In this document: piece by piece, positions 1-11,474 of the stretch
How positions within the stretch are numbered: position 1 is the first letter of the stretch
Layout of the letters: every line of letters starts with the position of its first letter
From: Opeltia flavorubescens
Taxonomy: Eukaryota; Ascomycota; Lecanoromycetes; Teloschistales; Teloschistaceae
Direction of reading: 5' to 3'
Length of the DNA: 64,000 nucleotides
NCBI GenBank assembly: GCA_000442125.1
Contig: KE546967.1
Span: 1,798,001-1,862,000 of the forward strand
Notes under the pieces: generated by a model
What the model was told of the DNA's origin: nothing
Database searches by the model: none
The model's input: only the letters and a program-made list of their open reading frames with translations
Program-made: the position numbers and the translations under genes

Positions 1-1450
1 GTATAGGAGAATGTTGAGCTTTCGTGACTAACTCCACCATTCCAGCCGCAACAATTTTTCTATATTGCCCTCAAGGAATTTGCATTTAGCATACAAGCTA
101 CGAGTACATTATTTCCGCCTCACAAAGAACAAGAGGCTTGTGACCAGGATATCTGTGGAGAGTTGATTTAGACTCTAGAGCAATCACCGTGATCAGGTAT
201 CCTCAGAGGATGACCATCTCACTACCAGATATCCAAAGACACCCTGGCCGTACAACAAGTTCGCCATATAAGACTGAGAGATACTCATGGCCAATGCACT
301 GATCCTCGCCGAGAACGAAGAGATGGTCTATGGTAAGGAGAACATAGGATTTCGCAGCTGACTGTACCAGCATTTCATAGACGAGATGATGCTATCATTA
401 TATGCCTGGGCTCCGCAATGCTCGATCATACACCTAGTAGAAGTGCAAGTTTCGAAAATGAGCATTTCCTGGATCGATGACCGAGACATTGCAACCACTT
501 CGCCAGGATAAATGGAGATGTATGGAAACAATACGAAGACCATCGTCAATTCGTGGTATCAGACTATCAACATCATTAGATAATACATTATATCTGGTGA
601 AATCGCTTTGATTGTCAAGGCAGTAGAGTCGAGGTAGTTCTTCTTACAGATGAGCAACTTTTGGCAATCCGTGGAAAAGACTGCTCTGGCAAGAAAGCGC
701 CCCTTTCGTTTGCGCAATTCTGGTGAAACCAGCGACACAAGCTGTAGTGCTTCGCCCATTTTACAAGAAGACTCATATATTCACATATATACTGATATCT
801 GACACCGATATATCATCTTATCCAGTATATGTCACGTTTCTATGTTCCGTGGACCATAGCGTTGCCCTCCCGTGCAAAAGAAGCCCATCTTGGTGGTGAA
901 ATCTGTAATTACTATACAAAAAAATCAGATCTATGAGGGACGAACATTTGAAGATCAAGTGCGACGCTCTGCTGGTATATTTGTATGGTTTGCATGCTCA
1001 ATCACTACTTCGATATACAGTGTCACGACTACCCGACCATGCCCACAACCGAAATACTAAGTATATCTGGGGCCTAGTCCGAGCAATGTTACGTCAATCC
1101 ACAAACATGGCGACTGGATTCGGCTTTCCGAGCCCTCGGCAGTGGGAATCGTTTGACTTACTCCTTAAAGAACTTTTGTCCCGGGTAGTGATCGCTTGGT
1201 GAGATCTACTTGAGCATGATAACTCGTATCCATACGACTAAGCCAGTACGCCAGTTGATTCTTCGCTCGAAGACGAGTACGCTAGTTTGGGGGGAGATCG
1301 TCGTGAGCCTTCTCTGCTCATCGTATATAGGCCCGGGCTGGGCGATGATTGATATTGAGCAATATTAACAGAAGCAATGGAAATCAAGGCAATGGGCGTG
1401 AAATCATGCAATATTTACTTCATCGACGTTATTCCAAAATAACGAAAATT
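1..1450. other. No supported gene; decayed non-coding stretch
   Basis: I see only short open frames (under 90 codons) on both strands with no recognisable domain, no start/intron pattern and no repeat structure. A minus-strand frame at 559-759 is rich in basic residues but matches nothing I know. The following segment carries a helicase relic, so this may be the eroded upstream part of the same dead gene. Confidence 0.5.
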
Positions 1451-1921
1451 ACTCAAGCCTCAGCGAAATAAAGAACCCTGGCGGTCGATTCTTTCATGAG
1501 ACATACGGACGACAATGGACGTCCAAAGTCTAATGAAGGATTTGACGGCCTGGTCGGCACGGCGAGTACCATGGGCACAGGCCTGAATCTCACCAGGGCG
1601 ACAGTGGTGATACTTATGGAGCCTGTTTACGAAGCCTTCCTAAATAAGCAGATTCCGAAACGAGCCCATCGCCACATGAAATTGATGTGCCACAAAACCA
1701 AGGAGCTTATCGAGCGACGAAAATATCCAAATCCATGCCTGAGTACAACCTATGTTCACGCGGCCTTGCAAGCTGTCTTCAAGCGTTTTCCTGATGTGGT
1801 TCCCTCTGACAATACCTGGGGTTTGAATTACACTTTCCGTTTAACGAGAAGTTACTGTAAGCTGCGCAACTTTAACGAGCAAGATATTCGATCCTTGATA
1901 CAGACATATCGATCATCATGA
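1451..1921 (+). pseudogene. SNF2-family helicase relic (helicase C-terminal motifs V-VI)
   Basis: The plus-strand frame 1496-1921 reads about 141 residues. Near its start it has GLVGTASTMGTGLNLTRAT followed by VVILMEP and a few residues later QIPKRAHR. This is the layout of motifs V and VI in the C-terminal RecA lobe of SNF2-type ATPases, which move along DNA and remodel chromatin. An SNF2 protein is normally 800 or more residues; the N-terminal lobe with Walker A and DEAH boxes is absent upstream, and the frame ends soon after motif VI. The usual final HRxGQ is replaced by RAHRHMK. I read this as a truncated dead copy. A second helicase fragment lies at 3505-4000 on the same strand. Confidence 0.55.
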
Positions 1922-3504
1922 GCATAGTGTACCTTTTTTGGAGAGATCAAATGATCTTGGTGATATACCTTTCGCTGGAGCGAACTCCTTTAAAGGGAAA
2001 CCGTGGATATTTTACGTCAGATCAGGAATGATGGTTGGAAGAAAGAATTTCCCGCTCCAACGTCGGATCGATAGTTCCCATATGGGATTACTACGGTTGC
2101 TGATCAATGCAACATCGATGAGGATATCATAGAAGAAACGCGTATAATGAAGATGGTGAATGTCGATCTCTAAATCTCCACACTGTGTGCATATTCTGTT
2201 TAATGCCAAAGGTTTCAAAAAATTTCCACAATCCTGTCGGGGCTTTTGCCGACGATGAAGTCCGTTTCGAAGGGCCAATACAAGCAGTAGCAATGAAGCT
2301 ATTTCGTCCGCATTCAACAAGTCTAGGTATATGATCTCATTATACGTAGCAGCCTCAAGCACAGCACTCAATCTAGATTCAAATTGCTCCTCGCAAAGTG
2401 TGAGAAAATTTAGCGATTGCTAGTGATCTGATACTCATCAGCGCAGCAGTAGCAACAACAACATCCACCACGATGAGGAGATGGATGATTACGAGGATCC
2501 CTCCCATTACAATGCCCACCGCGTCCATGATTTCCGCAGCTGAATATATATCCTCATCTACTGTTATGAATCTTGGCTGGCGTACGCATCCGGATGACAG
2601 TGCTCTCCTCCAGGTCTTGCGAAACACTCTCACTAAAGTCGACCAAAACGAATTAAACGTCATTTTCAGCCCAAAAAATAGTTAAAGGCGTTATCAATCT
2701 AGAGGTACTAGATGGTGTTCCCGTGATCGCTCGCAATGTATGGGACATCACGAGAATGTAAGGAATGGAAAATTCGGACTTCCAATAAAATGCTCCTACA
2801 TTCCGCTCCCGGAAGTCCTCGGATTTCGAACTTGAAGCAGCTGTATTGGAACAACTTCCGCTGCAAGTTGACTTGGATTAGATTCGTCTCTACCAATCTC
2901 TAGAGCCATTCAAGGGAAAAGATCTCCTTCCTGACTCCCATGGCCATTCGGTAATCCTGGTTACCTCACAGTGTGGTGCTTTTTTTCAAATTCCTTTCGC
3001 AGTGGATCATGAACGCTATTCGTGATTTCCACTTGCATTCTGAATACATCAATAACATCCTCAGAAGGGGTACATGCGAAGCTACTTGTGAGAATTCAGT
3101 TCCAGCTCATCAAGTACAAGAAAAAGAAGCTCAAATTCAAGTGTTTGCCCAATACACTAGTCATACTCCACATAAACGCAGATGTCTGACGAAACATCGA
3201 ATTCTTAACACACCTTGCCAAGAACACAGGTATCGAGCTGTCCCTAGCGTTAGACAGAATCCAGATGGCCACAGAAAGATTGTGACACACACATGTGAGA
3301 TACCAAAGCGGAGATTTATTCGAATTTTTAGTCATTGAGACCGACCAGACCACCTCAATCTTACGTCGTCTTAGAGGACATATACGCAGTACCTTATCCA
3401 ATCTGCCTATCACGTTTCAGACGAAACGCTGGAGCATAGCCTTTATCGCACAGGCTGTGAGGACATCTATTAAAGCACAGGGTAGAAGTTATGAAATGTA
3501 CTAA
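1922..3504. other. Gene-relic spacer between two helicase fragments
   Basis: Only short frames in conflicting phases occur here. The longest, on the minus strand at 2012-2371 and the plus strand at 2973-3338, show no domain I recognise. The flanking fragments are both SNF2-like and both on the plus strand, so parts may be eroded helicase coding sequence, but I could not show it. Confidence 0.4.
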
Positions 3505-4000
3505 TCCCATTTGGACGCAGTCCTTCTTTTCCTCCAAACAAGCCTTCTTTATCCATGCTCCAATGGATCCCAGTCGTCATGAAGCCCAGGCCCTTCACGC
3601 AGATTTAGAATACGACAAAAAAAGAGAACTTGTGAATGCATTGGCGAATAATCCAACCAAGGTGCCCATTTTGGTACCAACGTTCTCCTCTAGATCCTCC
3701 TATTTAAACCTACAAATATGTCATAATGTACATAGCCTGGGTAGTGCTGGGTCCGAGCCAATCGAGAACAAAGCTGACCGTTAGTGACTTTGACCGTTTA
3801 ATTCGTCGGATGATTATGCATCATTGGGATCCTCTGACATCACAAGATGAATCACCAGGACGAATATTATTCACACACCGTCGTCAACCGAGTGAAGCCA
3901 CTTGTCACAGAGAGAAGGATGAAGAGTATCTTGGGCAGAACGTGTATGTGATGTCCTCCGGAAATCTCGCCTCCCAACAAGTAGATATAATCCAGGGCGT
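3505..4000 (+). pseudogene. Second SNF2-family helicase relic (C-terminal lobe)
   Basis: In one plus-strand frame (3491-3784) the residues HADLEYDKKRELVNALANN, then ILVPTFSSRSSYLNLQ and CHNVHSLGSAGSEPIEN resemble the C-terminal helicase lobe of large fungal SNF2-like proteins. There the pattern is a 'xxGLSxDER' helix, a strand ending in T/S, a 'GxNLQ' motif V and 'CHNVHLF'. The expected motif VI (GRxxRxGQ) is lost: the frame breaks just before it, and the downstream part continues in another frame (3726-4004). Broken frames and missing motifs make this non-functional. Similarity to the 1451-1921 fragment is at family level only, so they may be two different dead genes or pieces of one rearranged gene. 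Confidence 0.5.
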
Positions 4001-4301
4001 ATGATATACGATACTGCAAAGGAGATCACCAAGCATGAGCAACATTTTCCTTTTCTATCACTATCTAGACGCTCAAAGTACGAGTCCATAGGAAGAAGAC
4101 AGCATTCCCCTCGAGCTTGGCGATTGAAGATTCTCCACTCAGGCATGATCAAAGACGTGCAAAACAGATCAGCGGTTCTCGATTCGGATGGGCTACCAAA
4201 TCTGCCTGTCGTAACTTTCCAATCTCGTAGCCCTTCGATCCAAATCCATCAATCCATTGCGACCCTTCCACCTGATCAGGCACTTGCCTCGATACAATCG
4301 C

Positions 4302-4751
4302 CTACAGCCCTCTCTGTGCATCCTGAATCGTGATAATCAACCCCGAGTTCTGTCCCGTGGTGATCTGTCCCCCTGTTTGGCCCGTCGTCCTATTCTCACA
4401 GGCATCCATCAAATAGGAAGCCATCGTCCACACGTATTGCCAAGAAGTCTCCACTGGTGTCTCAACGTTCAAATCGACGGTGACGCGACATTGTGAGTTG
4501 ACGTTAGTGCCTCCGATGGCTGTTCTTGGGAGTTGATAGAAGTCTGTGGGGTCGTTGCGATGGAATTGGTCGACGCTGATGTTGTTTGGAAAGCCGCTGA
4601 TGATGGCTGATATGCATGTGGAACGGTCTGCCGTGAATCCACGTACACATTGGAACGAGGCGATGGAGGATAGATCGCTTGGTGATTGCGCAGAGCTGAG
4701 GTCGTAAAGTACGGTGAGAGATGTCAAGAGGAAAGGTAAGTGAAATCTCAT
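4302..4751 (-). CDS. Small secreted four-cysteine protein (effector-like)
   Basis: This single-exon frame encodes 149 residues, starting at the ATG complementary to 4749-4751. Residues 1-21 form a signal peptide: Arg at position 2, a Leu/Val-rich core, and a cleavage-like SSAQ-S at 19-23. The mature part has four cysteines (C35, C46, C88, C118), enough for two disulfides, with a Leu-Pro pair before the third and an aromatic WQYVW segment before the last. That spacing resembles a common family of short secreted fungal proteins of unknown role. The tail is Gly/Thr/Gln-rich. It sits alone in a gene-poor, relic-rich segment, a setting where effectors are often found. No introns are evident. Function is unknown; 'effector' is inference from size, secretion and location. 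Confidence 0.6.
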   Translation of the reverse strand: MRFHLPFLLTSLTVLYDLSSAQSPSDLSSIASFQCVRGFTADRSTCISAIISGFPNNISVDQFHRNDPTDFYQLPRTAIGGTNVNSQCRVTVDLNVETPVETSWQYVWTMASYLMDACENRTTGQTGGQITTGQNSGLIITIQDAQRGL

Positions 4752-4759
4752 CTTGACTT

Positions 4760-7700
4760 GTGATAATGTATTTCTCCTAAATAGATGTCTCGTCTGATTA
4801 TCTCGACTTCTGATGATCTGATGTAGACATCGCAGACGTATTTAACTGAAGTTGAAAAGGAGAGACAGGCATCTCTGATTGACTTTTCCCAGCGGCACTT
4901 GCGATATGCAGAAGAATCTATGCGCAGTCGTCTCGAAGGCCGCGTACAGAGGATATGCAATATCAAAGAGCCGCAAAAAGGCGGCTATATCATTTTTCTG
5001 AGACTATAAGAGCGCTCGAAGAACCATCAAGAAGGTGGATATGAAAACAAGAAATAAGAGATTTCCAAGAGAATATTGAAACTGGTAATTCTGGGCGCCG
5101 AGGATGGGCTTTCTCAATAATGAAAAGGCGCAAAGTTTGTGCAACCCATCTCTCATTGCCGACAGCTGCTTTCAGATTGCGGAACTGCACAGAGAAACCT
5201 AATGATGCAAGAATTGACACATCCTCCCGTCAATAGATCATATATTGACGAAGCGAAAGCTGATGTGACCTGGGGTTACAAAATGCCAATGGAGTGGCAG
5301 CATGCGACTAGGATCGTTGAGCAGCTCAAACACCTCACGCCCTAGGTGTGATGTCAATTACAACGCTGACTGAATACCATCGACGCTCAAGAAGAAAATT
5401 CACTGGGGATTATACGAGTATATCCAACTCAAGATACTGTAATCTCTATGAGTGTTTTGTGAATTGCCCTTGTCAGCTCAAGAGCAATTAGGACGAAGTC
5501 CTAAGCATTATCGGCACTTTGTGACTTTCTCTTTGACTTTGTCTGAAGGAATAGGGGCATCTGACGTCATACTAATTTTCTCGTGTTTGCAAGGACATTT
5601 TTAGCGCTAATTCCTTCTCTCTAAAACCTGTGCACATCAATCTGAAGGATGATAGGTATATTCCAGGGAAAACTTCACGGTTTACAACAACTCACTTATC
5701 ATACTCATCGGAAATGGCAGGAGGAAATGGTCGTATCAGATCACCAAGGCGACACACAGCTGACTCAAACAAAGCCATACATAAGACTAAAATAACTTCT
5801 TAACAAGATTGCCTCAAATTTCCTCCATTACACTAATTACCAAGGTAACTTTCAATCTTCACTATATCGATAGCGAATATCTTCACCTCTAACGCAACAT
5901 CCGGCGGCTCTCCATTAACAAAATATGCGATTTCATGGGACACAAGAAGATCCTCGCTGATTTGGCATTGACAGTATCTGCAACTCTTTGGTTCAACTGA
6001 AATGGGATCTTTCCCCACTCCGTGAAACAGAGTTAGCATCCTATTGTGTCCATCATGACATGGCTAGGCATGAATGCGTCCCGCCAAATTCTGAAGCGAT
6101 ATATGCACGGCACTTCCCAGTCATACATCTCCTCAGGCAAGTATACGTGTAATCTCGTAGACTGCTGATTTGGTACAACATGTGTGTGATTATGAGTTGA
6201 AATTCACGGTGAAGGCTAAGAAACGTTACTGAAAGACACATCGTAATGAACGACCTGAAAAGAACCGGTAGGCCAGACAATGCTTCAAGTGTGAGTTACA
6301 ACCGTCACCCTACCACGAAAAGACTCTCATCACGGCGAAAGCTGAAGTAATATACGGAATCCCATGCCTTTATACCCTCTCTACAGCATGGAAGACATAG
6401 ATATTTGCGAGTGTGTCCTACATTCACAAAGCCCAGCCGTATCGCGTCAGACAAGGACATCATGAAAGGATCAAATACTTCGAAGCGAGATTTTCCATAT
6501 AAAATTCTTACCAACCGTGGGAGATCGAGGAATCAGATGAGCGGTTTATAAAGGCTTATAATCCTTCCAAGCCAAGTCGAAGAGCTTCGACTTGGCTCAT
6601 TATCATAGTACAAAATCTTGGGTAGGATTTCTCACCAAAGAACAAATACACCACATCCCTTCTTACGTGCAGTCTTTTTACAATTTTTTTTTTGCTTCAA
6701 TTCAAGGCGACGAACGTATTCTAAGAGCGGATCAGACTCGATCGCTAATATTTCAATTACGTCTTGCCTTGTCGAGCTCGGCTTTGCAATGATTCTGGAG
6801 AAAGTCTCACAATGGCAATGCAAGCCCCTGTGCCAACGAATACCAAACCGTACAGAGTTGTGACTGTTCTTTTTATCAGCTGGACAAACGATGACATGGG
6901 AGTCAAAGAGCCTGGAAAACGTCGATTAGAGTGGTCCGAAAAGCAATACAACTAATCCAGCGAAAGTTACCAGCTGATAGGCTAAATTTGCTCTGATCAA
7001 GACTTCAATAACCTCATCATCTCATGGTACTGATAGAATGTTAGTACAACCTCTCTACATATTCATCATCTAACTTTACAACGGCCATTCTGATAAGAAT
7101 CAGAATCAAGAATAACCCGCGGAAGAGCATTAAAGGTAGTGAATACCGTACCATGGATCCCAGCTGGCTTTTCCATAATTCTCCCTTGCTATATCCATGG
7201 ATCCTGAAAGGAGACGCAGATATCAGAAAAGTGTCAGGCATCGCCGAAATTCCTGATACATTTATCTGTTTTGACGTATCAATGGAAAGGAAAATATAAC
7301 ACCATTTGGAAGTGTATGGTTCTGGAGTGGAATTAGAATTGTAAGTATTGCCTCATCTGGTGTTTCGACCGTGTTACTATGAATAAAGTAAGCATTTGTC
7401 GAAATCATGAAAATGTGACCAGTGCCGCCTTATATCTGGTGAACTCTTTCNCCCTGCCTATAACAGCCACTCCATTTTTGAATCGATGGAAGGATTTCCT
7501 CACCTTTAGTCACAGTGGAGCCTACAAACGCTACGGATGCAGGCCAAGCGCAAAAAGGTTGGGGAGAAGGCAAAATATGAGGATGAGGAAGTAAGAGCGG
7601 CAACGCCAGACCACGGTGGATTTCCGGAAAAGGGTGATGCAAGTGAGTGGTGCACCTAACCATCTGTCAAATTCCAACGTTCAGCAATACTAACAACAGT

Positions 7701-10700
7701 GTCGTCAACTTAAGAGAGCTTCGATGGCTTACACCTTCTTTAGCCCATTCATTGACACCGGCGATGTACGGAGCAGCGCCTATATTAAAGGAAAGAAGCG
7801 ATGTCACAGTGGTGCTTCGCACTTTGGAGTCTTTCAATAACCCCAGCCGTTTTTTTTAGTCTTTCGACATAAGCGTGCAGAAGTCTGAAAAGCCTTGCCT
7901 ACCGTATCATGACGCGGTCAATGTGGTGATCACAATGAAGAACATCAACGGCGTCCAGAACATGAAAACTTGGCATGTAGTACCATGGGGAGTAATCCCA
8001 GCCGTACAATGAGGACTAGTGTCAGCAACCTACCTACTCGGTGTCACTTTGAGGATTATGGCCGCTATGGACATATCATCGAACGAGAGTGGTGAAACTC
8101 TATGAAGAGAGAATGAAGCTCTATTTCTCTAGATACGAACACTCTACAGTCTTCAAAATTGAGATTGGGTTGAGGACGTCCAATCTGCTGACGATACCTC
8201 TCATAGCCGTATCGTATCGCTTTTAATCTGACACGTTGTAACGACCCCAAACGGAATTGTCTTCGACCAATGGCAAGAAGAACATGTAGTGCTTATTTTG
8301 ATATCAATTTGACTTTGGGGATGATGACCGACAATGTTATTCGAGATGACGCTGCTTATGCGAAATGCAATGGATAATGCTCAGCAAATCAGAGTTAGAT
8401 CCTTCATGGGTTGCACTATCTTTATTGAGATTTTCACAAACAAGAGCTGGAGTGAGATCATTCTGCACGCAGTTTTGGAGATTGCTTTCTGCCACTGGTG
8501 CACGATCGAACTTCATTATCAGATAAAGAAAGCTATGAAAGCTAGATCAGGACGTTTTCGGGGAGATTTAATCAAGGTGGAATGCCGTGACCTAGAGTCT
8601 CATCGTTACTTGCACTTGATTACTGTCCATCCCCCAAGCCATCGGGTCTTGGGCCAGTGGGATCACGAAACTTTTTCGATGCGCGGCCTTTTGACCAAAC
8701 ATCATTAGACATAAATTACTGTCAAGATCGTGTGCAGCCGATACCGCGGGTGGCTCATTTTCATGAATGCAATGTATTACGGAACCTCAATACACAAATT
8801 GAGACGAGACGCCAAGAAGACTTATTGAAAGCGAGTATACAACCACACTATATCAAGAGGCACTTTCGATAGCCAACATGAGAGACTTCTAGTACCCAAC
8901 CCTGACATCATTAGAACAAATCCAAGGCGCACAGGATTCGAAACGATTATAATCACTGGGCAACAGAGACGAATGCAACGATCCGATCGCTTCAGGCACT
9001 GGCCGCGGGCCTAGAGATATATCACTGACCGATCCTACAACGTGACTCCTTTTTTTAGGTTTCAATTTAGCTAAGGCAAAGAAATCACAATCTATCAAAG
9101 CCACAAGACTGGATATCATCAAGCAAAAGCGGAATAGTAAACCGACATCACCGTGTGTTTTCAACCACAACCTTCTCCGTTACTGAGTGTCGCATATTTG
9201 ATAGAACAGCCCGAACAAAGGCCGTATTCGAGCCGGGCCCATTTCTAATTTCCCTAACGAGCCGCATCCTGATAATAGGAGATTGTTGTACTAGGTCGAA
9301 TCTCATAGGGCGCTGCCGAAAGCGAGTTGTTTGAACTGAGACGAGAAGCTTGATGTGCCCGTTCACATTGATAATATCGACGTCTTATCTCGGCAATGTA
9401 TATACCACCTCCACACAAAGGGGTCTTGCTGGTACCTTCCGGACTGCCAATATGCCACTTTTCAACTCGTCCAAATTGCGTGTTTCTTTGTCAGATAAAT
9501 CTGGCTCTCGAAAGCATTCGCAGCGAGTACTAGATCGTATCACAGCATAATACACCTCCAGAATGATGGAATTAGGATATCGATGTGGGAGAACAGTACT
9601 GTAATGATTTTTATTGACGGAATCACTTAAATTGTCTATTCCTTTTGGAGATTCCTTCCGTCTCTTGCGATTTTGTTTCACAAGCATTGAGTCATTCAAG
9701 CTCCCATACATCTTTTTAAATTCGCTGCAGACCAAGCTGCAAAGACTTAACGTAAAGCCAACGATTGCGAGTTGAGACGATTGACGTTGAATAGCACTGC
9801 ATACAGCGTCAATCGAGTGAGCAAGCTTAGACACTCACATCTACAATCAGAGTGTTCAGCGAGAAAGTTTAGAACACGGTAATGAGATACAAAGAAAAGC
9901 CAGGAAGTTTATAGGAAATGGAGTTGATCCTCCTTCAAAGAGAAGCAAAACAAGTATCTGGACACACGAAGTCATAAAGAATCCGCTATTCGATTCTCCG
10001 GATCTCAAGGCAGCTCCCATCGTACCATACTCTTTCCAGACCAGAGAACTTGACTATCTGGCCAAGATGTAAATCTCGTTTCTTATAATGAAAATATGAG
10101 GACTATGCTCAAACCGCACTGTCGGAGAGAAACTCGATATCTACCCACTGGAGTGAAAAGTCATCGCGTCAAATAACAGGATGATTGGAACTTCGTAGGT
10201 ATCGTGCCAAGGAGTCACGTCAAGCTAGAGAATTGAGTTACACACAATATGTTTCGGGCCTGTATGGGGTTCCGTACATTATTAGTCATGTCAAACACCA
10301 GAGTTAAGCTTAAACGCTGATTAGACATTTTCACAACAGGGTACACAACACTACAGCCAGGGGGCCTTCCCTGGCTGTAAGAATCTGAAAAGCATTTGCA
10401 CCCTTGCGTAGTGGCATTGGTAGTCTAGATGACTTAAGTGGACAGGTTAATACTAAGTACAGCAGAGTCGTCAGCTATGTTCAGTCCCTCCTCAAAAACC
10501 ATGTTTTACCCCTTCGATTGAGTCCTATTCCGAGTCGGCCATAAATCAAAAGTTCAAGAAGCTCGTACAATCTGTCGATGACTGAGATCACGAGAGAATG
10601 AAATATTACAGAAGCCACTATCTGGAATGCTGAAGATGAAGCGTGTCTTGTGGATAAGTCAAAATAAAAGCTCCAAGCACTCTTTGGTGTCGGTGCAATA

Positions 10701-11470
10701 TATGAAAGAAATGGGAAGAAAAATCAGTGTCTCGAATGTATATTTTACTCCGAACATGTACCTCCCCTTCAATGCCGGAAGTCATCTAATCAGCTTACCC
10801 AAAAGTCCTTTTTTTTTTTTTTTACAAATGCAAAACATCTGTTCTCCTTCATTGAATTGATTGAATCCACCACTTCTGTTGCGACGTCCGGGATGAGAAG
10901 GTCCAGAGGGGAACGCGCCATCTAGTCACTTTCAACACTGACTTCCTTGACGGCATGGATCGACAACCGATCAAACGTGTATAGAGAATCGGGCAAGAGA
11001 TTCTGGGGGCTCGGATGCGGGAATTCGTCGCCAAAGTTGATACGGAAGAAATGGTAGTAAGACGACAGCAAAATTTAGAAACGCAAATGTGCGGGGCTCT
11101 ACAATCGCCTTCTGGCGAATTGATGAACTCATAACGTCGGAGGAAGGACGTCTGAATATAGCAGGAGATGTCTGCTATATAAAGATTATTAAATGAAGAT
11201 ACCAATGAATGACTTGAGAGTTTTGTACACACAAATATCGAGCCTGTCAGGTTACAAAGAACAATGCCAGAATGCCAGTACCACCATCAAGCCCGTCAGG
11301 TCTCGAAGGGCCACCAACTTGATGAACTTATGACATTCTGGTCGAAATAATGGTGTCGATGAAGGGAGTGGTATGTGGCGAAGGGGTTATCTCTGATCTC
11401 GTAGCGATGTTTTGATGTGAAATTTGTCAGATTTCTTGGAATATTTCAAATGTAAATACTTTGAGTAGGT
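4760..11470. other. Long gene-poor stretch with only short fragments
   Basis: No intact gene can be supported over about 6.7 kb. Fragments worth noting are a minus-strand frame at 9385-9834 (149 codons with a possible membrane-like segment near residues 22-38) and plus-strand sequence near 10965-11060. The latter reads KRV-stop-RIGQE in frame, faintly like the end of an SNF2 helicase motif VI. A single N interrupts position 7451. Base composition is moderate and CpA/TpG are present, so this is not RIP-type sequence like the block at 17.5-38.7 kb. It looks like old eroded coding or intergenic DNA. Confidence 0.5.
10352..10379. repeat. Short perfect inverted repeat
   Basis: Eleven-base arms (TACAGCCAGGG at 10352-10362 and its complement at 10369-10379) flank a 6-base GGCCTT loop. 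It stands in non-coding DNA with no gene on either side, so no role can be assigned. Confidence 0.5.
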
Positions 11471-11474
11471 GGCT

